DNA from: JAVBTT01 sp031556035
GTDB taxonomy: Bacteria > Bacillota > Clostridia > Oscillospirales > UBA929
Assembly: GCA_031556035.1 (NCBI GenBank)
Contig: JAVBTT010000001.1
Coordinates: forward strand, 1-64,000
Reading direction: 5' to 3'
DNA: 64,000 bases
The notes under the pieces were generated by a model, which ran no database searches, was not told where the DNA came from, and saw only the letters and a list, made by a program, of their open reading frames with translations. Numbering within the stretch: position 1 is the stretch's first letter; every line of letters begins with the position of its first letter. A program made the translations under genes and the position numbers. Below, piece by piece: positions 1-9,788 of this stretch.

Positions 1-2988
1 GATGGAGTCGGCGGTGTCAAGCTTGAAGATTTCCACATTGAAAACCTCGACGGTGCGCAAGTCGGACAGCACCGCAGCCGAATAGAGCTTTCCCGCGACT
101 GTCACGGCATTGACGCCGCTCTTCAGCGTTATATCGTCGTTAAAGTGGATCAGAAGCTTGTTGTCGAGAATCTGGGCGTTGCACGACCAGATATCCGTGT
201 TGTACGGCACAACCTTGACAGTGCAGCTTCCCGCTTTGGCACCGCTGACCGTGACGGTCACCGTGTAGTCCCCGGCGACAAAGTCCGGATTGGCGGGGAT
301 TTTGATGATCCCCTTGCCGCCTACAACCGCAGCGGAATAGCTGGTCTCGCCGACATCAATGGAAGCTGTCAGCGTCTTCCCTGCGAGGTTCTCGCCCGCG
401 ACGGTGACCACAAGGTTTGCCGCCAGTGTCGCCACCAGCGCGGGCGTTGTGACGCCGAAACTCAGTACGGATTCCAGCGCGTCCACGGCGGCGGACAGGG
501 CATTGTAAGCTGCATCCACGCTCGCGGCGCTCGTGTTGGCAAGATCGCCGGTCAGCACCGTCCGGGCATCAGCCAGCGCCTGGGCAAAAGTCGGCCAGCT
601 CTCAGCCGTGTAGTCGCTCGCGGCATAGTCCTTGACCGCGTCAATCAGGGCGATCAGCTTGGCCAGATCAGCCTCGGAGGCGCGAAGCGCAAGGGCCTTG
701 TCCGCTGCGGAGAGCTGCTTGTAAATATCCATCAACGCATCAGGGGAAATCGCTTCGCCTGCCAGCACGACCTCAGCGGCGGACAGGGCTGCGGCGGCAA
801 GCGCCCAGCTGTCTGTGGTGTAAAGTGCCGGATCCTTGGCTTTTAACGCGTTATAGACAGCTTCAACAAACGCCTTGTCAAAGCGAACCCACTGCCTTCC
901 GGCCGTATAGATCATCTGAGTATCCGCCTGGAGCACCAGTCCGGCGCCAGTGGGATACTGGTTTCCGCTTCCGCTTCCGCCGTTGTTGAATATGACGTTC
1001 GAAGTCTGATTCTCCAAGGCATAGGGCAGCACATACCTGTATATGCCGCCGCCGATGTTCTCCATGGGAAGGCCTGGCCATCCTGCGTTTGTGGCGGTGC
1101 CGTACGCATACAGGTTGACCCTTGTCCATGCGGGATAGGCACCCGACTCGAAGTAGACAATGGTCGTGCCCTTGGGCACTCTCTTTGTATAGGTGGCCGA
1201 GGCGGTGACCGTCTGGGAGCCGGAAATGCCTGTGGCTTTGATGGTAACGCTCTCATTTGCGGCGAGACTCTGGCCGACGACAACTGTGTCTCCGTCCTGG
1301 AAAGGCACTTCGGCGCCGTCGTTGATCTGATAGTACGCGCTGTCACAGCCCTTCACCGCAAAAGTGGCGGTAACGCTCTCTGTCAAAAACTCACTGCTTC
1401 CCGGAGAGACCGAGATAGAGGGGGCAAACGGCAGGCTGACCGACTCACGCACATACGGGACGGCTACGCGGCCAGCTTTGACTGTTCCATAAATCTTCCC
1501 GTTTGTCACCGTGAAGGAAGAGCTGGAAGCCTGATCGGGATAAACGCCATCGGCCATTGCCGTGACGGAGGCGCCGTCGAGCACCACGTCGCTGTCGCCG
1601 GCGTTTATAATGACACAGCCCTTCGTGCCGCGCTCGATCATGATTACCTGAGTGTTGCCGTTGGGGTTGGACAGGTACTCCGGAGCTCCGCCCATCTCAT
1701 TGCGGAAGAAGTTGACAGCGGTTACCTGAGGATCCTTAAACATATTGCTGCCTACTGCGCCGAGAACGTTGTTGCCCCAGAGGTTTTGCGAGGTGGCATT
1801 CATTGGGCGGCTGAAGAACAGCGGGGTTCCGCCGTCCCTCGCGCCGATGATCGCCCAGGCCAAAATAACCTGCTGGTCGTTGAGAACTCTGTATGAGGCA
1901 TCGTTGCAGTAGCTGTCGTGCGACTCAACCCATGTGACGAGCTTCTGCACATCGACATAGTCGGCGTCGCCCGGCTGGGATTCCTTGTCTTTCCAAACAA
2001 TGTTTTGATGATCTTTTTGCGGGGTGTTGACTCTCCAGTCCCGCACGAGATCGACGGACACATTTTTCTTGGAGATCATCTCGTCGCGCAGCGCCCAGCC
2101 GTAGAACGAGGCTGTTGTGGCGCTGAACAGCTTTTGATATGCCGCCAGACGGCTGCTCGTGGCGTCATAACCGCCCTCCTGGAGGTCCTCGGCGTACTGG
2201 AACGTGGAGCCATTGTCAAGCGCTACAGGCCAGAAATTGCTGGCATAATCATATGTTACGCCGTTGAGGGTATAGGGCGTGTCATCAGGCAGCTCAATAA
2301 GCTTGGCAGCGTCATAACGGAAGCCGTCCGCGCCCGCCGCGACGCAATCCATTAAGAAGTTCTTTATGTACTGCTGGACAGCGGGGTCCTGGGTATACAG
2401 CTCGCGAAGGCTGCTCAACTCGGCCTGTGTCTCTTCATAGCGGTTGTTCTGAGACCAGTTGGTGTTTCTCGGCCTGCGCAGGAAGCCGTTGGGGAACTGC
2501 TCGGACGAGGTGACCCTCAGATAGGCGGCAATGGAGTTTTCGCTGGACGTCATATGGTTAATTACGGTGTCAACGATGACCTTGATGCCGTAGCTGTGGG
2601 CAACGTCGCACATCTCCTTGAACTGGTCCTTCGTGCCGAGCTGATAGTTTCCAATTATGTAGTCTGTGGCCTGATAGTGATAGTACCAGTTGGCGAGCGT
2701 CATGGCACCACCGCCGCCCACGCGGCACAGCATAATCGGAGAGACCTGGATGGCTGAAAAACCTGAAGCAGCGATGTCCTGCATATTGGTTTTAATCGTA
2801 TTGAAGGACCAGCACCACGTGTGCAGAATCGCGCCGTTTGAAATTTCCTTCGCCAGACCGTGTTCATCGACATTGTCATTCGCTGTGACGGAAGGCGTTT
2901 CGTCGCTTGGTGCAGCAAATACGGTCGCTGGGAAAAACGACAGCGCCATCATCACCGAGAGGAGGATCGCCAAGAGCTTTTTCTTCAT
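1..2988 (-). CDS. Secreted multidomain alpha-amylase (GH13_28-like), 3' end cut by window edge
   Basis: Secreted endo-alpha-1,4-glucanase acting on starch. At least 996 residues are visible and the frame is still open at base 1. The start is an ATG after GACAGGAG, followed by a signal peptide (MKKKLLAIL...TVFAAP). Conserved GH13 regions are readable: VIVDTVINH (about residue 135-144), GFRYDAAK (about 221-228), FQYAEDLQ with the catalytic Glu (about 262-270) and TWVESHD with the transition-state Asp (about 350-356). The wording closely matches Bacillus subtilis AmyE, hence subfamily 28. A CBM26-like starch-binding module follows (about 603-694), then two FIVAR-like helical repeats (about 700-840). 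After about 845 comes the C-terminal module also found in the pullulanase, the giant glycosidase and the SGNH esterase. It lies just downstream of pulA on the same strand, with a 151-bp gap and its own ribosome site. Confidence 0.93.
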   Translation of the reverse strand, partial: MKKKLLAILLSVMMALSFFPATVFAAPSDETPSVTANDNVDEHGLAKEISNGAILHTWCWSFNTIKTNMQDIAASGFSAIQVSPIMLCRVGGGGAMTLANWYYHYQATDYIIGNYQLGTKDQFKEMCDVAHSYGIKVIVDTVINHMTSSENSIAAYLRVTSSEQFPNGFLRRPRNTNWSQNNRYEETQAELSSLRELYTQDPAVQQYIKNFLMDCVAAGADGFRYDAAKLIELPDDTPYTLNGVTYDYASNFWPVALDNGSTFQYAEDLQEGGYDATSSRLAAYQKLFSATTASFYGWALRDEMISKKNVSVDLVRDWRVNTPQKDHQNIVWKDKESQPGDADYVDVQKLVTWVESHDSYCNDASYRVLNDQQVILAWAIIGARDGGTPLFFSRPMNATSQNLWGNNVLGAVGSNMFKDPQVTAVNFFRNEMGGAPEYLSNPNGNTQVIMIERGTKGCVIINAGDSDVVLDGASVTAMADGVYPDQASSSSFTVTNGKIYGTVKAGRVAVPYVRESVSLPFAPSISVSPGSSEFLTESVTATFAVKGCDSAYYQINDGAEVPFQDGDTVVVGQSLAANESVTIKATGISGSQTVTASATYTKRVPKGTTIVYFESGAYPAWTRVNLYAYGTATNAGWPGLPMENIGGGIYRYVLPYALENQTSNVIFNNGGSGSGNQYPTGAGLVLQADTQMIYTAGRQWVRFDKAFVEAVYNALKAKDPALYTTDSWALAAAALSAAEVVLAGEAISPDALMDIYKQLSAADKALALRASEADLAKLIALIDAVKDYAASDYTAESWPTFAQALADARTVLTGDLANTSAASVDAAYNALSAAVDALESVLSFGVTTPALVATLAANLVVTVAGENLAGKTLTASIDVGETSYSAAVVGGKGIIKIPANPDFVAGDYTVTVTVSGAKAGSCTVKVVPYNTDIWSCNAQILDNKLLIHFNDDITLKSGVNAVTVAGKLYSAAVLSDLRTVEVFNVEIFKLDTADSI

Positions 2989-3139
2989 TCTCAATTTCTC
3001 CTGTCATATTTATTTGACCACCCTGCCGGGAGACGGCGCGTTTTTTTGCGTGCAAGCGGGGATCGCCGCCGTTTGGCAGGATAATGCCACATGAGATAGG
3101 GGCCGCGCGGTACACTTCTGATGGATTTCCGTTGGCGTC

Positions 3140-6100
3140 TCAGCCTTCCGCTCCACCCGGCAACTGGCAGGTGAACGTGAAGGAATAACTGGGGAAGAGC
3201 GCCGGGTACTTAACTCCCTTGACTGTGATGGTGCTGCTGGCTGCCAGTTTCGCGGTGTCCACATTGAGAACCTCCACGGTGCGCAAGTCGGACAGCACCG
3301 CAGCCGAATAGAGCTTTCCCGCGACTGTCACGGCATTGACGCCGCTCTTCAGCGCTATATCGTCGTTAAAGTGGATCAGCAGCTTGCTGTCGAGAATTTG
3401 AGCGTTGCACGACCAGATATTCGTATTATAGGGCACAACCCTGACAGTGCAGCTTCCCGCTTTGCCACCGCTGACTGTGACGGTTACAGTGTAGTCTCCG
3501 GCCACAAAGTCCGGATTGGCGGGGATTTTGATGATCCCCTTGCCGCCTGCCACCGCGGCGGAATAGCTGGCTTCGCCGACATCAATGGAGGCTGTCAGTG
3601 TCTTCCCCTCAAGATTGTCTCCGGTAACATTAACCACAAGGTTTGCCGCCAGCGTCGCCACGAGCGTGGGCGTGCTCACCTGAACGGACGTAATGGCCGG
3701 AACGGGCACGGCATCGAAGCTGTCGGCGTCAACAAGGATCATGGTGCTGCGCGCGGGAACGGTTATTGTGCTGCCCTGCAAGCGGCCGAGCTCGGCAACT
3801 CCCGCCTTGTCTCCGTTCGCGATGACAACCCAGTTCTGGGGCACGTCGCCCGTCTTGACCGTTAGGGTGGCCTGCTGCTCCTCATAAGATGAGTTGTAAA
3901 TCAGCGCCATCGTGTCCCACTCGCTGTCGCTGAGGGTATTGCGCATGGTGTAGGAAATCAGGTTCGGCACTGTATCACTTGAAAAGCTCATGGTCTGTAT
4001 TGTACCCATGCCGGTGTCGCGTATCGGGGAATATGCCTTGTTAATGGCTATCATGCCCTTGTAATAGTCCACCAGATCGGCAAACTTGATCGACTGGGAC
4101 CACAGCAGCATGTTGATGGCGTCGCCCGAGTTGTAGCTGTTCGAATTGCCCTGCTTTGTGCGTCCCCACTCCTCGCCGGCGTGGATAAACGACAGACCCT
4201 GGGAGGTAAAGTTGAGCGCCGCCGCCATTTTGTTGCTGGCAATCACGTTATCGTCGCGGGTCAGATACAGATCACCCTGCCCGGAGCCCGGTTTCCCGTT
4301 CATGGAAATGTACAGCTTGTCCCACAGCGTGAGGTCGTCATGGCAGGAGGTATAGGTTATAGTATCCTGCGGTTCAACCGCCCATGCCGTCATCATCGAC
4401 GTGTTCAGCTCAGGCAGGGTGCTGGACGTAATGCCGGCAATCATATCCTGGTCTGAGTAGGCGCGGGTTGTTCCGGCGCCGCTGTATTTTTTGCCGCCCT
4501 GCACAAAGCCGATGCCGTAATCCTGATCGTAGAAGCCCTTCGCGGAGTCACGCATGTTGTCGTTAAACATCGCGATGCCGTCCTTCAGCAGGTAAGAGTT
4601 GCGCTGCTTGGCGAACGCTTTGCCGCCCGGCAGGGTGTAAGAGGCCATATCCCAGCCTTCGCCGTACATGATGACATGCTGCAGACCGGCGTTGTCGAGC
4701 GCGGTTCGTATGGCGTTCATTGTGTCCACGTCGTGCAGACCCATCAGGTCGAATCGGAAGCCGTCAATGTGATACTCCGTGGCCCAGTAGAGCACGGAAT
4801 CCACCATGTATTTGCTGAACATGGCGTGCTCGCTGGCTGTGTCGTTGCCGCAGCCCGAGGCGGAATACAGCGCACCGCTTGCGTTGTAACGGAAGTAATA
4901 CTGGGGAACAGTATAGTTAAACCAGGAGCCCGCAGCGGACGCAACGTGGTTGTACACGCAGTCAAAAATCACTCCGATACCAGCCTTGTGCAGCGCCGCG
5001 ACCATTTGCTTGTACTCGTTAATACGCACCGCGCCGTTGTAGGGGTCGGAGGAGTAGGAGCCTTCAGGCACATTGTAGTTTTTAGGGTTGTAGCCCCAGT
5101 TAAAAGTGGGTGTTGCTTCGTTGTTGTCCTGATCGAAGCTGGGCAGGATATGCACATAGTTGACGCCCAATTCCCTGAGATAATCAATACCCGTGGGATG
5201 CACGCCGTCGTTGTTTACGGTGGTGCCGCGCTCGGTGAAAGCAAGATACTTTCCGCGGTTTTCGTCGCTCATGCCCGATTCCGCGCTCATTGACCAGTCG
5301 CGCACATGCACCTCCCAGATCAGGGAGTCGGTAATCTGCTGCGGAGCCACATGCTCATCCTCATCCCAGCCCGCAGGATTGGTGCGGCTGAGATCGACTA
5401 CCATTGAACGGTTGCCGTTGAGGCCGGCGGCGTTGGCGTAGACGTCACCTGTCTCACGGGTGCCAAGAGAGGCCGTGGTGACCGAATATGTGTAGTAGAC
5501 GCCGTGCTGGTCGCCCATCTGCGCGTAATACCACACGCCGGTCCACTGATCGTTTTCCAGCAGCTTCTCCATGGGCTGAACATTATAGGCCGCGCCGCCG
5601 TTGCCGGCCGCGTAGAAATTAATTGAGACGTCCGAGGCCGTCGGCGCCCAAACCTTGAAGGCGGTGAACTCAGGGGTGTAAATTGCGCCCAGAGCGCCGC
5701 TGTAAGCCATCGCATCAAGCTCCTCCGCCGTGGGAAGCTTATAGAAGCCCAGCAGCGTAGACATCTTCACCTCATTGTTCCTGCTGTCCACCAGGACATC
5801 ATTGGAGGTGTCATAGGCAAACATGACGTTTCCTCCATTGCTCATGCTGCTCAGGCGGGTCGTGCCGGTACGGGTCACGGTTCCGTTAAAGCGCACTGTA
5901 TAGTTGATGCGAGAGCTGCCAGACGGCATGTTGGCGTTCAGGGCAAACAGATCCGGCGCCACCTGGGAGAATGTTCCGAGGCTTTCCGTCTCAGACATCA
6001 GTTCCACCGTGAGCCCTCCGGCCGGGGAGGAAAAGCTCTCGCCGTAATTGAAGCCAGGCGCTGAGATAGAATCAAAGCAAACGCCGTTGACACCGTCCGC

Positions 6101-6754
6101 CCAAACCTTAAAGGACTGGGTTCCCACCGGAATGGTAACTGATACGTTAGCGCCGTTGTTTCCTATAGAGTAATCCCATGTGCCGTTAAAGGCGACCTTG
6201 TACTGGAGATTGATGGGCGTGGCCACAGGATTGATGAACTGGAAGGTGCGGCTGTAAATGCCTCCGCCGACGTAGGTCAGCAGTGCTGCTCCCGAGCCTG
6301 AGGTGGACCAGTCCGTAAACGCGCTGCCCCCGACGATCAGATTGCGCATCTGGCGAATGGTTCCGGCAAAGGCCGCCATTGAAGTAAACGAGGACTTGTT
6401 GTTTACTGAATCAAGCACCGTTTCGCCGCTGGAAAACGGCGAGAAACGGACATATACCGCCGTGCCCGCCGCGGTCGTGACAGTCGCGGTCTTCTCCAGC
6501 ACGCCGTTTATGTAGATTGAATAGCTGTCGCCGTCAGCGCCAGCAATAAACTGAGCCTCAAAAAAACCGCCCTTATATACGTTCATAATCTTTAAGTCCC
6601 CGCCGTTGACACTGATTTCCACGCGATCACTAACTTTGACGGAAGGTGCCGCGGCATTGGCGGTGAAATGGAATCCGCTTCCGAACACAACCGTCATGAC
6701 CATAACGAGAGACAACGCAACACTTGCAAAACGCTTCAATTTCGGCTGGTACAT
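3140..6754 (-). CDS. pulA: Secreted type I pullulanase (GH13)
   Basis: Debranching enzyme cleaving alpha-1,6 links in pullulan and amylopectin outside the cell; 1204 residues. The ATG at 6754 is chosen because it follows AAAGGAG and begins a signal peptide (MYQPKLKRFASVALS...FTANAAAP); a longer frame to 6820 lacks these. N-terminal beta-sandwich regions come first (including a pullulanase X25-like segment, about 110-230). A CBM48-type module (FKVWAPTASDV) precedes the barrel. The type I pullulanase signature is present as FNWGYNP. Catalytic residues: Asp in DGFRFDLMG (about 661-669), Glu in YGEGWDM (about 695-701) and Asp in SCHDDLT (about 802-808). The last ~180 residues are the shared C-terminal module ending KYPALFPSYSFTF plus nine residues. 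A sigma-A promoter and a LacI-type operator lie upstream, so it probably belongs to the maltodextrin regulon. Confidence 0.95.
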   Translation of the reverse strand: MYQPKLKRFASVALSLVMVMTVVFGSGFHFTANAAAPSVKVSDRVEISVNGGDLKIMNVYKGGFFEAQFIAGADGDSYSIYINGVLEKTATVTTAAGTAVYVRFSPFSSGETVLDSVNNKSSFTSMAAFAGTIRQMRNLIVGGSAFTDWSTSGSGAALLTYVGGGIYSRTFQFINPVATPINLQYKVAFNGTWDYSIGNNGANVSVTIPVGTQSFKVWADGVNGVCFDSISAPGFNYGESFSSPAGGLTVELMSETESLGTFSQVAPDLFALNANMPSGSSRINYTVRFNGTVTRTGTTRLSSMSNGGNVMFAYDTSNDVLVDSRNNEVKMSTLLGFYKLPTAEELDAMAYSGALGAIYTPEFTAFKVWAPTASDVSINFYAAGNGGAAYNVQPMEKLLENDQWTGVWYYAQMGDQHGVYYTYSVTTASLGTRETGDVYANAAGLNGNRSMVVDLSRTNPAGWDEDEHVAPQQITDSLIWEVHVRDWSMSAESGMSDENRGKYLAFTERGTTVNNDGVHPTGIDYLRELGVNYVHILPSFDQDNNEATPTFNWGYNPKNYNVPEGSYSSDPYNGAVRINEYKQMVAALHKAGIGVIFDCVYNHVASAAGSWFNYTVPQYYFRYNASGALYSASGCGNDTASEHAMFSKYMVDSVLYWATEYHIDGFRFDLMGLHDVDTMNAIRTALDNAGLQHVIMYGEGWDMASYTLPGGKAFAKQRNSYLLKDGIAMFNDNMRDSAKGFYDQDYGIGFVQGGKKYSGAGTTRAYSDQDMIAGITSSTLPELNTSMMTAWAVEPQDTITYTSCHDDLTLWDKLYISMNGKPGSGQGDLYLTRDDNVIASNKMAAALNFTSQGLSFIHAGEEWGRTKQGNSNSYNSGDAINMLLWSQSIKFADLVDYYKGMIAINKAYSPIRDTGMGTIQTMSFSSDTVPNLISYTMRNTLSDSEWDTMALIYNSSYEEQQATLTVKTGDVPQNWVVIANGDKAGVAELGRLQGSTITVPARSTMILVDADSFDAVPVPAITSVQVSTPTLVATLAANLVVNVTGDNLEGKTLTASIDVGEASYSAAVAGGKGIIKIPANPDFVAGDYTVTVTVSGGKAGSCTVRVVPYNTNIWSCNAQILDSKLLIHFNDDIALKSGVNAVTVAGKLYSAAVLSDLRTVEVLNVDTAKLAASSTITVKGVKYPALFPSYSFTFTCQLPGGAEG

Positions 6755-6912
6755 TTTAATCTTCTCCTTTAGTTCACATCGTTGACTCTCTATCAGACTC
6801 ATGCCAGAACAAAGGTACACGCTTTGCCATGTTCAATTGATTAGTTAATTTGGCGGACGGAATTCCGTATTCCTTTTTCAGCCCTCACTCCTTCTTGCAA
6901 ACAAGCCCTTAT

Positions 6913-6936
6913 GGTTACGTTACCGGTATCGTTACC
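6913..6936. promoter_or_regulatory. LacI-type operator upstream of pulA
   Basis: A 24-bp imperfect inverted repeat centred on CCGG (10 of 12 half-site positions symmetric). On the minus strand it contains GATACCGGTAAC, exactly as at 7265-7276 in front of the LacI-family gene. It lies downstream of the predicted pulA -10 box, where a bound repressor would block transcription. The two matching sites flank divergent units, supporting a maltodextrin-responsive LacI operator. Confidence 0.75.
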
Positions 6937-6977
6937 AGCATGTTAAACCAAATAAGCAGCCTAAACTATACGTTGTT

Positions 6978-7006
6978 ATTATGATATGTTTGCACCAAAT
7001 TGTCAA
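6978..7006 (-). promoter_or_regulatory. Sigma-A promoter for pulA
   Basis: On the minus strand TTGACA (7001-7006) is separated by 17 bp from CATAAT (6978-6983), a near-consensus vegetative promoter. The transcript would carry a leader of about 215 nt that includes the operator at 6913-6936. Confidence 0.7.
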
Positions 7007-7109
7007 TACTCAAATTAGAAATTTAGCGTTGATGCACAATTTACGCTCTGCCAACTAGCTAATACATCCAAATGAATCCGGGTGAGGATCTATTTTTTCG
7101 AGATTTTAG

Positions 7110-7123
7110 TGTAAACGTTTGCT
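7110..7123. promoter_or_regulatory. cre-like site (CcpA/LacI family)
   Basis: TGTAAACGTTTGCT matches 12 of 14 positions of the catabolite-responsive element consensus TGNAARCGNWWWCA. It lies between the divergent promoters of the pulA and lacI/malEFGQ units, a sensible place for carbon catabolite control. No ccpA gene is in the window, so the assignment rests on the motif and context. Confidence 0.45.
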
Positions 7124-7226
7124 TGGGTCAGTGCATACAAAAGAATCCATGCGCCAACGGGCAAATAAAATAATCAACAAAATCTAATGGATTATTTTAT
7201 TAAAAAGGGAGAATATTTTTTTATGC

Positions 7227-7255
7227 TTGCAATTTGCCAATGCAGAACGTATAGT
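7227..7255 (+). promoter_or_regulatory. Sigma-A promoter for the lacI-malEFGQ unit
   Basis: TTGCAA (7227-7232), a 17-bp spacer and TATAGT (7250-7255). The predicted start point falls at the beginning of the operator at 7260-7283, a classic repression geometry implying autoregulation. Confidence 0.6.
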
Positions 7256-7259
7256 TAAT

Positions 7260-7283
7260 GGTAATGATACCGGTAACATTTCC
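7260..7283. promoter_or_regulatory. LacI-type operator upstream of the LacI-family gene
   Basis: Contains GATACCGGTAAC and flanking bases nearly identical to the minus-strand reading of 6913-6936, differing mainly in the outer half-sites. It overlaps the predicted transcription start of the regulator gene, so the encoded LacI protein is the obvious candidate ligand. Confidence 0.75.
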
Positions 7284-7335
7284 AGCTCTGCATAATGCCT
7301 AATCTTTGGACAGCAGACTTTCACGAGGTGATGGA

Positions 7336-8358
7336 ATGGCAGACATGACGATAGTTGATATTGCGAAGCTGGCAGGCGTCAGCGTCTCTACCGTTTCCCG
7401 CGTACTGAACAATCATCCGGATGTAAGTGAAAAGGCTTATAAATCAGTGACCGACGCCATCGAGAAATACCATTATGTCCCCAACAACAGCGCACGGAAT
7501 TTAAAGCGCGAATCGCTAAAGGCAATAGCTGTCGTTATCAAGGAATTTTACAACAACTCACTTTTCAATGTTATGCTGAGCATTATCCAGCACGAATTGG
7601 AGCAAAACGACTACGCCATGATTCTCTCTCAGGTGGACGCCGATGAAGACGAGTTGGCGGCGGCAATAAGTCTTTGTAAGGAAAAAAAGCCGCGCGGCAT
7701 CATTTTTATGGGCGGAAAATTCCATCACACAAAGGACGAATTTTCCCGTGTCGACATTCCCATTGTTGTCCTTACAATTAAATTGGACGATGATGTCGAC
7801 AGGGAGAGCTATTCCAGCGTCACCATAGACGACTACGCTGCCGGTTACCGCGTAGGTCAGATCGCTCAGGAGTACAACCACAAAAAGATGGCCGTAATTG
7901 GCGCTGGCAAGAACGATGTAAGTGTCAGCCGCTTGAGGATTGACGGGTTTCGCCAGTCTTTGCAGGACAGAGGGCTGTATTGTGACGAGGACATGGTGGA
8001 ATACGCGGGCACATATACTCATAAATCCGGTTATGAGGCAACAAGAAAACTTTTGGCGCGCTATGATTTTACCTTTCTGTTCTGCGTGTCGGATATTATG
8101 GCCTTTGGCGCCATCCGCGCAATTCACGATGCCGGGCTTATGATCCCAAAGGATATCTCTGTAGTCGGTTTTGACGGTATTGAGGAAGGGAGGTATTACA
8201 TACCGTCCCTGGCCACCATGAAACAGCCTGAGGTCAAAATGGCCAAGGAAGGCGTTCGCATCATTCTCCAGAACATCCGAAACAGAGCAAGCACTCAGCA
8301 CCAGCTGTTCCATGCTGTGTTTTCGGAAGGGGAAAGCATTGCCCCGTGCTCGACGTAG
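7336..8358 (+). CDS. LacI-family transcriptional regulator of maltodextrin genes
   Basis: DNA-binding repressor of 340 residues. The N-terminal LacI helix-turn-helix is clear (TIVDIAKLAGVSVSTVSRVLNN) with the hinge-proximal helix following. The rest is a periplasmic-binding-protein-like effector domain (SVVGFDGIEEGRYYIPSLATMKQP near the end is typical). The ATG at 7336 is preferred because GAGGTG sits five bases upstream; an upstream TTG at 7306 would add ten residues before the usual start. It is the first gene of the unit followed by malE, and two matching operators lie in the divergent control region. The ligand is inferred from context (maltodextrin or a phosphosugar). Confidence 0.92.
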   Translation: MADMTIVDIAKLAGVSVSTVSRVLNNHPDVSEKAYKSVTDAIEKYHYVPNNSARNLKRESLKAIAVVIKEFYNNSLFNVMLSIIQHELEQNDYAMILSQVDADEDELAAAISLCKEKKPRGIIFMGGKFHHTKDEFSRVDIPIVVLTIKLDDDVDRESYSSVTIDDYAAGYRVGQIAQEYNHKKMAVIGAGKNDVSVSRLRIDGFRQSLQDRGLYCDEDMVEYAGTYTHKSGYEATRKLLARYDFTFLFCVSDIMAFGAIRAIHDAGLMIPKDISVVGFDGIEEGRYYIPSLATMKQPEVKMAKEGVRIILQNIRNRASTQHQLFHAVFSEGESIAPCST

Positions 8359-8432
8359 GCTTTGTGGTTTGAAGGATCGCTTATGCGGTCCTTGTACCAA
8401 ATAATTCAGGAAAAGCGTATAGGAGGAAAATC

Positions 8433-9788
8433 ATGAAAAACAGGAAATCTATCGCTATCGTGCTCGCCCTGCTTATGATCTGCGGTCTGATGGCTGCCTG
8501 CACCAGCTCGCCCACCCCCTCCGCCACCGTCGCCACCACGCCAAGCCCGTCGCCCGTTGTCAGCAATGAACCCGCCGTCAGCAATGAGCCCGAACCTGCC
8601 GCAGGCTCGGTGTATTACCTCAACTTCAAGCCCGAGCAGGACGGGCAGTGGCAGGATCTTGCCAAGCGCTATACAGATGAAACCGGCGTGGAAGTGTTTG
8701 TGCTGACGGCTGCTTCCGGCCAATATGAGACCACCCTGAAATCAGAAATCGCCAAAACCGAAGCCCCGACTCTGTTCCAGGTAAACGGCCCTGTCGGTCT
8801 TGCCGGCTGGAAGGACTACTGCTACGATCTGTCCGCCAGCGATGTGTTCGGCGAGCTAAGCAGCAATGATTTCGCCCTTTACAACGGGTCTGAAGTCGCG
8901 GGCATAGCCTATGTCATTGAGACCTACGGCCTTATTTACAACAAAGCCCTGCTGCAGAAGGCCGGATACACTCAGGATGACATCAAGGGGTTTGCCGATT
9001 TGAAGAGGGTCGCGGAGGACATCACCGCGCGCAGCAAGGAGCTTGGTTTCTCCGCCTTTGCATCAGCCGGCATGGATCCCTCCTCCGACTGGCGCTTTAA
9101 GACCCATCTGGCCAACCTGCCCATTTACTACGAATACAAAGAGCGCAACATCGGCTCCACCCCCGCTATCGAAGGCCTGTATCTCGACAACTACAAAGCC
9201 ATTTGGGATCTGTACATAAACAATTCAACCACAAGCCCCGCGCTGCTGAGCACAAAGACGGGCGACGACGCTGTCGCGGAATTTGTGACCGAGCAAGCTG
9301 TCTTCTATCAAAATGGCACCTGGGCCTATGGCGATATCTCCGACCTTGGCGATGACAACCTGGGCATGCTCCCCATTTATATTGGCGCTTCCGGCGAGGA
9401 CAAACAGGGCCTGTGCACCGGCACGGAGAACTTCTGGTGCGTGAACAAAAACGCCGCCGCCGAAGATGTTCAGGCGACTCTGGACTTCCTCTACTGGTGC
9501 GTTACCTCGGACGATGGCATTAAGGGCCTCTGCACGGATATGGGTTTTGTCATTCCCTTCAAGAAGAACCTGCCCGCGGCAAACCCCCTGGTTAACATCG
9601 CCAACGACTATGTTTCCAAGGGATACACCTCGGTTGCGTGGACATTCCCGACCATGCCCAGCGAGCAGTGGAAGAACGATGTGGGCTCGGCTCTTACCGC
9701 TTATTCCGCCGGTACCGGCACATGGGACAGTGTTAAGACCGCTTTTGTGGACGGCTGGGCGAAAGAATACGCCGCAGTCAACGGCTAA
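8433..9788 (+). CDS. malE: Maltodextrin ABC transporter, substrate-binding lipoprotein
   Basis: Extracellular lipoprotein of 451 residues that captures maltodextrin for import. It begins after GGAGGAAAATC with a lipoprotein signal (lipobox LMAAC, Cys near residue 22), then a Pro/Ser/Thr linker (about 25-60) and a family 1 solute-binding fold (FQVNGPVGLAGWKDY; TGTENFWCVNK). Specificity is inferred from the flanking pulA, malQ and LacI genes. The bifurcation with malF includes a 173-bp gap carrying a palindromic repeat that could reduce read-through, so that the binding protein is made in excess, as is common for such systems. Confidence 0.9.
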   Translation: MKNRKSIAIVLALLMICGLMAACTSSPTPSATVATTPSPSPVVSNEPAVSNEPEPAAGSVYYLNFKPEQDGQWQDLAKRYTDETGVEVFVLTAASGQYETTLKSEIAKTEAPTLFQVNGPVGLAGWKDYCYDLSASDVFGELSSNDFALYNGSEVAGIAYVIETYGLIYNKALLQKAGYTQDDIKGFADLKRVAEDITARSKELGFSAFASAGMDPSSDWRFKTHLANLPIYYEYKERNIGSTPAIEGLYLDNYKAIWDLYINNSTTSPALLSTKTGDDAVAEFVTEQAVFYQNGTWAYGDISDLGDDNLGMLPIYIGASGEDKQGLCTGTENFWCVNKNAAAEDVQATLDFLYWCVTSDDGIKGLCTDMGFVIPFKKNLPAANPLVNIANDYVSKGYTSVAWTFPTMPSEQWKNDVGSALTAYSAGTGTWDSVKTAFVDGWAKEYAAVNG

